A stretch of DNA of 64,000 nucleotides, taken from positions 31,904 to 95,903 of the forward strand of contig PYIY01000178.1 of the NCBI GenBank assembly GCA_003635195.1, given 5' to 3'. The notes under the pieces were generated by a model. That model made no database searches. It had not been told where the DNA came from and was given only the letters and a program-made list of their open reading frames with translations. A program made the translations under genes and the position numbers. Shown piece by piece: positions 15,715-22,843 of this stretch (its first letter is position 1; every line of letters begins with the position of its first letter). Source of the DNA: Candidatus Poribacteria bacterium. GTDB taxonomy: Bacteria > Poribacteria > WGA-4E > WGA-3G.

Positions 15715-16647
15715 CTACCCAAGACAGCTTTTCTGCCGCGTTTCAAACTGCTCCGGATGCTGCAGCACCTCTACTACCGTATCAATCCCATCGGGGGCAA
15801 ACGGAAGCGCACCGTCCCTTAACAATGCCCGAGTCCCTTCACGTCTGTTATCCTCTTCCCATCGGCATGCAAAGAGCGGTTTCCCCTGACCTTGGGCAAA
15901 CCTCGCCGTATGCAGCGTACCACTCGACTCTCGCGCCTCAATCACAATTGTTGCCTGTGAGATTCCGCTGATGATGCGATTACGCTTAACAAGATTTCGC
16001 GGTGACGGTGAAGTCCGAAACGGATGCTCTGATAACAAACACCCCTGTGCTTGGATATCTGCAGCCAGATCCCGATTTTTTGACGGATAGACAGTCAAGA
16101 CATCTGACCCCAGCACGGCGATCGTTTTTCCGGAACCCGCCAGTGCCCCCATGTGTGCAAACGTATCAATTCCCGATGCAAGTCCGCTGACAATCGTGTA
16201 CCCATTGAGTGTTAAGGTTGTCGCGAGCCCGAGCGTCAGTTCAATTGCCTCTACGGTTGGTTTTCGCGTCCCTACGATAGCGACGCACGATTCGTCAATC
16301 TTTGTTAATTCACCGATCCCACACAAAATCACAGGGGCATCAGGAATCATTTTGAGTTGTGCGGGGTAATTCGCATCCTCAAGAGACAACACATGGATAT
16401 TCTCGTTGCGGAGAGCCTTGAGTTTTTCCTGAAACATCGGGAGATCGTTGGTCACTGTGCATATCTGTGCAGCGATAGCGGGGGTCAATGACGCGAGTCG
16501 CTCGATTTCAGTAGATTCCGCATCCAAGATCGCTTTCACGCTCCCGAAACGTGCTATCAATCGTTTGATTTGAACATTCCCTAACCCTTTAACAGAAGAT
16601 AGGGCTAACCAGTATTCAGCGGGGGTCTTCTCTTTTGAGTCTGTCAT
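15715..16647 (-). CDS. dprA: DprA/Smf-like DNA-processing protein, 310 residues
   Basis: ATG 16647 has SD AGGAG upstream; the frame extends to 16671 without one. An N-terminal helix-hairpin-helix-like region (GLGNVQIKRLIARFGSVKAI) precedes the Rossmann-type DprA core: VAIVGTRKPT, IVSGLASGIDTFAHMGAL, TIAVLGSDVLTVYPSKN, LLSEHPFRTSPSPRNLVKRN, ESSGTLHTARFAQGQGKPLF. DprA loads RecA on incoming single-stranded DNA. Versions on mobile elements beside restriction genes may act in conflict instead. It follows a comF-like gene by 72 bases. A decayed dprA fragment exists at 56.8 kb. Confidence 0.9.
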   Translation of the reverse strand: MTDSKEKTPAEYWLALSSVKGLGNVQIKRLIARFGSVKAILDAESTEIERLASLTPAIAAQICTVTNDLPMFQEKLKALRNENIHVLSLEDANYPAQLKMIPDAPVILCGIGELTKIDESCVAIVGTRKPTVEAIELTLGLATTLTLNGYTIVSGLASGIDTFAHMGALAGSGKTIAVLGSDVLTVYPSKNRDLAADIQAQGCLLSEHPFRTSPSPRNLVKRNRIISGISQATIVIEARESSGTLHTARFAQGQGKPLFACRWEEDNRREGTRALLRDGALPFAPDGIDTVVEVLQHPEQFETRQKSCLG

Positions 16648-16719
16648 GCTGAGGTCTCCTGATTGAGGCATCTAAGGGTTGACGATACATTGTTATCTTA
16701 CAGCCCATTTACCTCCTCT

Positions 16720-17286
16720 TTATCCATCGGAACTGATAAACCTTTTGGCGTATACTAACGCATCTAATCGCCTTGGATTGGCTGTGCTTAAGGTCAGTAT
16801 CACTTCATTCAATGTTGAACCTGTCGTCGTTACATCATCTAGTACTACAAAACTTTTCCCGTCAACACGAGAAGGATTTCTCAGGTGGAAAGATCCCTCA
16901 ACATTCTTCACACGTTCTGCCCATAAGAGCCCAACTTGCGACGGACGATCTAACGCCTTAAGAATATCTCCTGCCAAAGGTAATCCGCATAACTCAGACA
17001 AGCGTTTGCCTATCAAACACACTGTATCGTAACCGCGGTCGGAAAGGGACGAAGGTGTTGATGGGACTGGTAACAAATAATCGTAGTCGTCTAAGTCATA
17101 ACCTTCTGGCAGTTCATTGAACATTAACTCACCAAAATCGCGTCCTAAATTCTTATTTCCCTCATACTTGAATTTGTGGATAGAATCGGACACTACTGCA
17201 TATTTATTAATATAGCCCACCTTATATTCAAAAAACTCATAGGGACCGACATCGACTCTCTGTGTATAGATTCTTGATTCCGACAT
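16720..17286 (-). CDS. ComF-like phosphoribosyltransferase, 188 residues
   Basis: The PRPP-binding loop FVVLDDVTTTGSTLNE (about residues 144-159) is the signature of type I phosphoribosyltransferases of the ComF kind, and DYLLPVPSTPSSLSDRGYDT near 68-87 matches the upstream ComF motif. The N-terminal zinc-binding part of typical ComF is replaced by a region without CxxC pairs. ComF and DprA are both linked to handling of single-stranded DNA during competence. Their pairing here on an element with restriction genes suggests a joint role. Confidence 0.75.
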   Translation of the reverse strand: MSESRIYTQRVDVGPYEFFEYKVGYINKYAVVSDSIHKFKYEGNKNLGRDFGELMFNELPEGYDLDDYDYLLPVPSTPSSLSDRGYDTVCLIGKRLSELCGLPLAGDILKALDRPSQVGLLWAERVKNVEGSFHLRNPSRVDGKSFVVLDDVTTTGSTLNEVILTLSTANPRRLDALVYAKRFISSDG

Positions 17287-17624
17287 TTTTTCTTTAAGAC
17301 CCTTTTGACCCGCGCAATAACACCTGTTATGTCTTAAGTCTTAATAGCAGGGTCTCTTACTTCTTGAGGTTTCGTTATTCGATCATTACGTCTGTGCAAA
17401 ATCTCAATATAGCACTTGGGTTTCCCAGCCCAGTTCCTTTATCCCCTACCATTTGAAGGAGTTCATTGTTCACATGGATTTTGTAGTATAGACTGTCCCT
17501 CTGCATCGTAGGATGCACAACCCAACAGATTATGCCACAAAGTCAACGACATAACTGAGTTATGAGGAAATCAAGCAAAATTAACTGGCACAAGTGGCGA
17601 AATTATCGCCGAAGTAGCGTATGT
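17287..17624. other. Noncoding gap with a shared upstream motif
   Basis: No gene is supported. GGTTTCCCAGCCCAGTTC (about 17419-17436) recurs at 21391-21408. In both places it lies 120-140 bases upstream of the start of a leftward gene (comF-like and the 21270 gene), so it may be a shared promoter-proximal or operator element. The rest of the gap shows nothing clear. Confidence 0.35.
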
Positions 17625-18140
17625 TCACCGGAATGTGTCCAGAAAATACTCTGCGAACTTATTGATGAAAACTTGTTCTATTTTTTCAAGGTTTATGTGT
17701 AACCATTCAAATAAATTATCCCTATTGGCATAATCTGTGAAATCTACATTATACTGATATACACCTATACTGAATCTTGGGGGTTTATCCCACGTAAACC
17801 TTGTCTCACCGAAATGTTCTTGAATAGAATCCTGGTCATCTTTTAACCTCTGAAACAATGATTCCTGACTTGATGCTATACGCAGTTTCGCTGCGATCTG
17901 CGACCTCTCAGGCCAAATCCATCCTATAAGCCATAGGGATTCTCGGATATGCGTACCAAAATCAAGACCAGAATAAGAATGGATACTATCACTGTTGTTG
18001 ATAGGATCAAATAGATTTTCATAAGGCTTCAGGGAATTTTCATGTTGTTCCAAGTACCCACGAAATTCCGACCAAAATTCTCTATGGAAATCATTGTCAA
18101 ATTCTATTGTGTTCGTTGATCCAAATCCAAAAAGTGCCAT
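17625..18140 (-). CDS. DUF4268-like protein, 171 residues
   Basis: The C-terminal half, with LRIASSQESLFQRLKDDQDS, a trp/lys stretch and LHINLEKIEQVFINKFAEYF, resembles the DUF4268 domain. The same kind of domain is in the 58539-59522 protein. DUF4268 proteins often lie in restriction or defence clusters and may bind or process nucleic acids, but their function is not established. A 205-bp MITE is inserted 16 bases before the target duplication that borders this start, so expression may be altered. Confidence 0.5.
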   Translation of the reverse strand: MALFGFGSTNTIEFDNDFHREFWSEFRGYLEQHENSLKPYENLFDPINNSDSIHSYSGLDFGTHIRESLWLIGWIWPERSQIAAKLRIASSQESLFQRLKDDQDSIQEHFGETRFTWDKPPRFSIGVYQYNVDFTDYANRDNLFEWLHINLEKIEQVFINKFAEYFLDTFR

Positions 18141-18164
18141 TTTCCTCCTCCTTGCTTTCTACTA

Positions 18165-18369
18165 CTAAAGTTTGGACAATTCGAGTTGCATGTGAGTTGA
18201 GTTCTCAAGGATTCCCCTATTTTTCTCAGGGTTTGCTACAGACACCTACGCTCTGAGAAAAAAACATGAAGCTGCGAAAAAACGCAGCCCCCGGGGAATG
18301 CCCTAAGGCATTCATACCGTTGATTCCGGGGCGAAAGGTGTATCCCTCTAAAAATTGTCCAAAGCTTAG
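18165..18369. mobile_element. 205-bp MITE with 17-bp terminal inverted repeats and 9-bp target duplication
   Basis: The left end CTAAAGTTTGGACAATT (18165-18181) and the reverse complement of the right end (18353-18369), CTAAGCTTTGGACAATT, match at 15 of 17 positions. Directly outside are identical 9-bp repeats TTTCTACTA (18156-18164 and 18370-18378). Inside is a strong nested hairpin (GCTGCG/CGCAGC at about 18271-18288 and AATGCC/GGCATT at 18297-18312 within CCGGGG arms). No ORF is present, so it must have been moved by a transposase elsewhere. Confidence 0.85.
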
Positions 18370-18393
18370 TTTCTACTAATGAAACTTCTCAAA

Positions 18394-19434
18394 TCATCCT
18401 ATTTTCCATATACCACTTGAATTGTTCCCTGAAAATTTTTGACGTGCGCGCCCCTTCCTCTGCAAAGAGATGAGAGATGTACCGACGATGTTGACTAAAT
18501 CCCTGCCCACTTTCCCTTGCATAGGCAGTCCACCCGATGCTTCATGGTAGGCTCTCATACATTTTGCCCCTTCTCGTATGGTAAATTCAGGGGATCCTGC
18601 CCACTTTGACCACTGTAGAAGGATCGTTTCCACGATGTCTGGTGTGAGAGGTCTATCCTCAAATTCGTATTTTCCTTTAGAAGTCCTTGCTATATCTGGT
18701 GCTTTCGTGTTCTTTTCCTTGGGCTGGTAAAGTGGGCTTTTATGATTCGCGAGGTTCTGTGCCCACTGACTATCATCTCTTTTACTCATTGATAACCTCC
18801 ATTCTTGTCCATATTTCCACATAAACGCCTGATAGTCCGGTTCCTGTTTCAAGCGTCTGTGATCCCCCGGTTGCTCTGAATGGCAAGCAATACAGAGTGC
18901 CTTCAGATATTTAGGGTCGTTATGTTGGGTACCGTAGATGTGATGCGTATGTAAGTATTGTGGATCGGACTCTAAACAAATCTGACATTCTTCACACGTC
19001 CAGCCTTTTTCATGCCGATACCACTCCGAGCGTTCTCGCCACCATCTTGCCTGATAATCGAATGGCTGCCGTGTTGTGTGAGAAATCGGGGGTGGTGGCG
19101 TAGCATACTGCTTCGGTTTGTTGACATGCGATAGTGACGATTGCTGGGGCAGATCAATCTTTGGTTTGTGAGTGAGTCGATCTTTGCTGTGTTGGGAGTT
19201 CCGCTTCCCGCTATCTCCTTTCAAATATTCCAGTATGATAGGGATGACAATGAATAGGATAACAAGGCCCAGAAGGATGAAAAGCACATCCATACCATCT
19301 GAATTGTGAGAATGATACCCTCCTGTTTTATGATTGTAGTGTCCGCCATTCGCATCTGTCCCCCCTGAATGAGCGTGGACACTACCAACAGCAAGTAATA
19401 AGATAATACCAATAAAATTAAACACTCTATACAT
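18394..19434 (-). CDS. Secreted or membrane-anchored HNH protein with a C-terminal shared domain, 346 residues
   Basis: The N-terminus is a signal-like hydrophobic stretch (FNFIGIILLLAVGSVHAHSG) followed by the histidine motif GGHYNHKTGGYHSH, seen in short secreted proteins, and a second transmembrane helix (VLFILLGLVILFIVIPIILE). Residues about 145-190 form an HNH domain: CEECQICLESDPQYLHTHHI and CIACH. Residues about 260-346 (PLTPDIVETILLQWSKW ... GIWKIG) match the small protein at 58077-58400. A membrane-anchored nuclease might act on incoming DNA at the envelope; that is inference. The N-terminal His motif fused to HNH is unusual. Confidence 0.75.
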   Translation of the reverse strand: MYRVFNFIGIILLLAVGSVHAHSGGTDANGGHYNHKTGGYHSHNSDGMDVLFILLGLVILFIVIPIILEYLKGDSGKRNSQHSKDRLTHKPKIDLPQQSSLSHVNKPKQYATPPPPISHTTRQPFDYQARWWRERSEWYRHEKGWTCEECQICLESDPQYLHTHHIYGTQHNDPKYLKALCIACHSEQPGDHRRLKQEPDYQAFMWKYGQEWRLSMSKRDDSQWAQNLANHKSPLYQPKEKNTKAPDIARTSKGKYEFEDRPLTPDIVETILLQWSKWAGSPEFTIREGAKCMRAYHEASGGLPMQGKVGRDLVNIVGTSLISLQRKGRARQKFSGNNSSGIWKIG

Positions 19435-19527
19435 GTGAATACACCTTCTTATTCAATCAATTAACATCGGCGCAACCGCCAGAACTGCTCCTGTGTTTTC
19501 ACAGAAACAGTTTCAATTGGATTGATG

Positions 19528-20793
19528 TCATACATCATCTATAGCAAAGTAATCCAGATCTACCTCTTTGAATTGGTAAGAGTTCCCGAAGGTAACACCT
19601 ACGTCATGGTCAAGCATCAGCTGCACGAGTTGATCACCATCAATAAGAACTATCTGAGGCCCCACACTTTGATTCGCAGCTTTCTGGGCATCACTGGTGA
19701 AACTTGAGGTTGTAATGAGCACGCCCTTACTTGCCCCTTTTATGGCCAAAGCTCCACTGAATTTATTAATATCAGGGCTACCCACATTTTCCGTCCCCCA
19801 CCGTTTTGCTTGAACGTAAATACGATCAAGCCCTAGCGGATCTGCTTTAATAATACCATCAATCCCACCATCACCACTACGCCCCACAGATTCGGCATCC
19901 GCGCGTGAACCGCCATATCCCATTTTAAAAAGTAGGTCAAGAACCAGTTCCTCAAAAAAATCTGGGGGATTGTCCATAATTTTTTGCCGAAGTTCTTTCT
20001 TCAGCTGATCTTGGTATTCTTGATAATTTTGTGCGATGACCACTGCAGGAGACAGCATGTCTCCATCAGAAAACAGGGAGTCGCTCTTAGGCTCAGAAGT
20101 CTCTATGTCCGGTTGTTCTGGATTGATAATCCATCCACGCCTTATGCTCAAGAGCTGTCCTGAATTGACCAAGCCATTTGCAGCAATATTTACATGACAC
20201 CGCCACACAAATCCGTATTTTCCCCGGGCATTTCTTTGTTCATCAGTGAGCGCAAACTGGTCAGCCAACGCCTCTGCAACATCCTTGATCTCAATTCCAC
20301 TCGCCGGATAATCAAAATCAAGAAGTGCTTGTTTGACAACATGAGTTGCTGGCAACGTTATTTGATATTCTTTTCCTGTGTCGGGTACTGCTGCTGTTCT
20401 CTCTATTGTCTCTACAGCAGATGCCACTTCAAATTCACGAGGGGTTTCATGAAGCTCTGTCCCTGATGAGGCCGAACTACTTCCAGCAAGAAAGTATCGG
20501 GTTCTTGGGCCTTCTGGTTGTTTTAACTTACTTTCTCCTAAAAGCCTCCTAAATTGCGGTGCAACGACATCGTAACGAAACACGTTGAGGCCGCTCCTAT
20601 TCTTAGCACGCCTCTGATCGTCAGACAACTGAAATTTTTCCGCTAATACCTCTGTTGCAACTACAACCCTGATTCCATCAGGTGGATACTCAAGTTCAAG
20701 AATTGCCTGTCTAACGGGGGCCGGTTCCGGCATTTCTATCAGGTAATGTTGGCCCGTATCTGGGTGGACTGCCACTTTTGCCACAGTTTTCAT
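19528..20793 (-). CDS. mrr: Mrr-type (type IV) restriction endonuclease, 421 residues
   Basis: Two N-terminal winged-helix Mrr_N-like domains are visible. One covers about residues 22-90 (RQAILELEYPPDGIRVVVAT) and a duplicate about 145-215 (KQALLDFDYPASGIEIKDVA). The catalytic domain has the Mrr PD-(D/E)XK pattern: GRSGDGGIDGIIKADPLG with the catalytic Asp, then RIYVQAKRW with Gln-x-Lys, followed by INKFSGALAIKGASKGVLIT. Mrr cuts methylated DNA, which is notable beside a methyltransferase gene; the two presumably recognise different sites. SD GTGGAGA precedes the ATG. Confidence 0.9.
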   Translation of the reverse strand: MKTVAKVAVHPDTGQHYLIEMPEPAPVRQAILELEYPPDGIRVVVATEVLAEKFQLSDDQRRAKNRSGLNVFRYDVVAPQFRRLLGESKLKQPEGPRTRYFLAGSSSASSGTELHETPREFEVASAVETIERTAAVPDTGKEYQITLPATHVVKQALLDFDYPASGIEIKDVAEALADQFALTDEQRNARGKYGFVWRCHVNIAANGLVNSGQLLSIRRGWIINPEQPDIETSEPKSDSLFSDGDMLSPAVVIAQNYQEYQDQLKKELRQKIMDNPPDFFEELVLDLLFKMGYGGSRADAESVGRSGDGGIDGIIKADPLGLDRIYVQAKRWGTENVGSPDINKFSGALAIKGASKGVLITTSSFTSDAQKAANQSVGPQIVLIDGDQLVQLMLDHDVGVTFGNSYQFKEVDLDYFAIDDV

Positions 20794-20841
20794 ATACGTG
20801 TCTCCACACTTACGCTCTTAGCATCTTTTGCTAACTCCTCT

Positions 20842-21270
20842 CTAAGTGTCACATCTTGATGGCAAAATCGTAGTACCCTGCACAGGTTCCTCCGATGGGG
20901 ACTCAGGCTCCTTGCCACCCACCGAAGGAACCTTTGTACCCTCCACAACACCGTCACGCTTGTCGTCTGACGAAGATTTTTCCATCTCTATCTTTAACCG
21001 ATCATACTCGGCATCCGTGAGTCGCCAGCCTGCTCTCCTTTTGCCCCTTTTACTCGGCTGTGCCTTGATCCGTTTTTCATATTCTAATTTGTAAAGAATG
21101 GAACAATAGAGCCAAGTAGACTTCGGCCACTCCCAATATATTTCCATTGCTCTGCCTATATCAGCACCAGAGAGGTATTCATTCCCTTGTTTACGTGCCT
21201 TAAAAAGCACATGCAATACAGTTTCCTCAAGATTGGATATAGCTATTCGCGTAACTTCTGGGATATTCAT
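20842..21270 (-). CDS. Small winged-helix-like protein, 142 residues
   Basis: SD AAAGGAG precedes ATG 21270. The sequence LEETVLHVLFKARKQGNEYL followed by SGADIGRAMEIYW and a later YKLEYEKRIKAQPSKRGKRR suggests a winged helix with a basic wing. The C-terminal 45 residues are low-complexity and charged. It precedes the mrr gene in the same direction by 48 bases and may regulate or assist it (inference). Confidence 0.55.
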   Translation of the reverse strand: MNIPEVTRIAISNLEETVLHVLFKARKQGNEYLSGADIGRAMEIYWEWPKSTWLYCSILYKLEYEKRIKAQPSKRGKRRAGWRLTDAEYDRLKIEMEKSSSDDKRDGVVEGTKVPSVGGKEPESPSEEPVQGTTILPSRCDT

Positions 21271-21600
21271 CGTTTTCTATCTCCTTTTATAGATAATGGT
21301 AAAAGTAGGTCGCTTTTCCATCCCTACACAATTTGCAAAGTAGGTATTTGTTGTCCACATCAAGAGGCACTATAATATAGTGTGTATCTTGGTTTCCCAG
21401 CCCAGTTCTTTTCCACCTACCACGGTGGGAAGGGGGGCAGAAACGGAAAGAGGCTCCGATTCGTGGTAGTGCCACCCGAACTGGTTTGAAGAGTGTATCA
21501 ACAAACGTTTTCCATCAAAATTTCCCCTACAGATAAGATTTTTTAACACAGGTAAGACTGTCCACCGATTTCAACATCACCTTTTGTCCTACAGATTGTT
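21271..21600. other. Noncoding gap with the shared upstream motif
   Basis: No gene is supported. GGTTTCCCAGCCCAGTTC (21391-21408) repeats the motif near 17419. On the leftward strand it is followed by CACTATATTATAG, a possible -10 region for the 21270 gene. A GGTGG/CCACC hairpin is at about 21413-21429. Confidence 0.35.
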
Positions 21601-22185
21601 TCATGTTGTCTTACATTGATGCAGAATGGGTTTCGTTAAACGATGTTTAACCTCTTCATATATGGACTTTACCTCGTCCGGAGAGGTGTAAAACCACTCC
21701 TGCCCTTTTAGACCCAGATGTTCCGCCTTATCCGTATCTATCCATCTTCCATATAACGTCAGAACACCGTGTATAATTTTTTCCCATGCCTCATACTCAT
21801 CTATTGGAACAGGCAAGCACAGAGAAATCTCAGGCATTTCATCGTACCCCCACTCATCTATTTGAAGTTTAACCCTATGTTCAACTGAGCGATCTGTCCT
21901 ACCAATTTTACATGGGAAAATATTACTTTCTTCCGATTCAGCGTCAGGATAATAGAATAGATAGATATGACCGATAGTAGGCACAAACTCAGACTCAGGA
22001 ATTCCGAGTTCACTCGCTACTTTCTCGCGATGCGCCTTTGGAACAGGCTCTTTTCCTGTTTCCCAAAGCCATATAGAGGCGACATAACTTTCACTTTGTC
22101 CCAATTGCTCAGCAAATAATTTTTGACTCCATCCCTTTCTTTCCCGTGCTCTCTTTAAATTTTCTCCGCATCTAATAAGATTCAT
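21601..22185 (-). CDS. XRE HTH fused to a T5orf172/GIY-YIG-like domain, 194 residues
   Basis: Residues about 5-65 are an XRE HTH (RKGWSQKLFAEQLGQSESYV). From residue 70 the chain reads IGHIYLFYYPD ... CKIGRTDRSVEHRVKLQIDE ... EYEAWEKIIHGVLTLYGRWI, matching the T5orf172 subgroup of GIY-YIG nucleases: the tyrosines, the KIGRT arginine and the late glutamate region. This would be a regulator-nuclease fusion, a style common in phage and plasmid DNA. It is upstream of mrr in the same direction. Confidence 0.75.
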   Translation of the reverse strand: MNLIRCGENLKRARERKGWSQKLFAEQLGQSESYVASIWLWETGKEPVPKAHREKVASELGIPESEFVPTIGHIYLFYYPDAESEESNIFPCKIGRTDRSVEHRVKLQIDEWGYDEMPEISLCLPVPIDEYEAWEKIIHGVLTLYGRWIDTDKAEHLGLKGQEWFYTSPDEVKSIYEEVKHRLTKPILHQCKTT

Positions 22186-22272
22186 TATAGTATTATTCCC
22201 TATTCATTATTCATTTGCGATGACCTATGTAGACTGGAATTTTTCTACGCTCATACAAGAAGCTAAAACGCC

Positions 22273-22662
22273 TCATTCCGACAATTTTTCGGCAATCTTC
22301 GCGTCAATCCGCTTCCATTTCCACGGAACCACTTCACCGGCTCCGCGGACTTCACCCGCGGTCCGCTTCTGTGGACGAACCTGAAAAATCGGTTTCTTTA
22401 ACTGATGAGCCTCCCCTACTTCCTTTTCAACCCCCGGTGCATTATGTGTATCTTCTCCGACCACAACGATAACGATGTCCGAAAGAGCAATCTGCTTGCG
22501 TGCTTTATTCAACCAGAGCGGATCCGGATGATACTGCTCATTTAGGGATTCATCTATGATTTCATATTTCGAGTATAACTCCGCCTGCGAGTAGAAGCTG
22601 TGATGCAGTTCATCATCTTTACCGAACTCAAAACTCAAAAATACACGAACCTTTTCCTTCAT
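22273..22662 (-). CDS. TIR-like (DUF1863/ThsB-type) protein, 129 residues
   Basis: ATG 22662 was chosen over GTG 22677 because it has a GAGGG SD and aligns with the paralogue at 59648. The fold signature is VRVFLSFEFGKDDE at the N-terminus, IVIVVVGEDTHNAPGVEKEV in the middle and EVVPWKWKRIDAKIAEKL at the end. This is the TIR-like family that includes Thoeris ThsB, which makes cyclic ADP-ribose-type signals on infection. No ThsA-like effector is adjacent here; the group II intron and the replication genes lie upstream, and the 21601-22185 nuclease-like gene downstream. Confidence 0.7.
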   Translation of the reverse strand: MKEKVRVFLSFEFGKDDELHHSFYSQAELYSKYEIIDESLNEQYHPDPLWLNKARKQIALSDIVIVVVGEDTHNAPGVEKEVGEAHQLKKPIFQVRPQKRTAGEVRGAGEVVPWKWKRIDAKIAEKLSE

Positions 22663-22843
22663 CTCAGCCCTCACCAAATTTTGATGGACATTCTTATCCC
22701 CTTATGATGTGAAATAGCAATCTACGCTGTGCTTTACGGACGCTTTTCAAACACAAGGCAATACCCAGTCATAATATTAGAAAATTAATGCTTAACAAGG
22801 TTTCCCTTGGCAACCCAGCATTCAACCCGTATCACGGAGTTGG

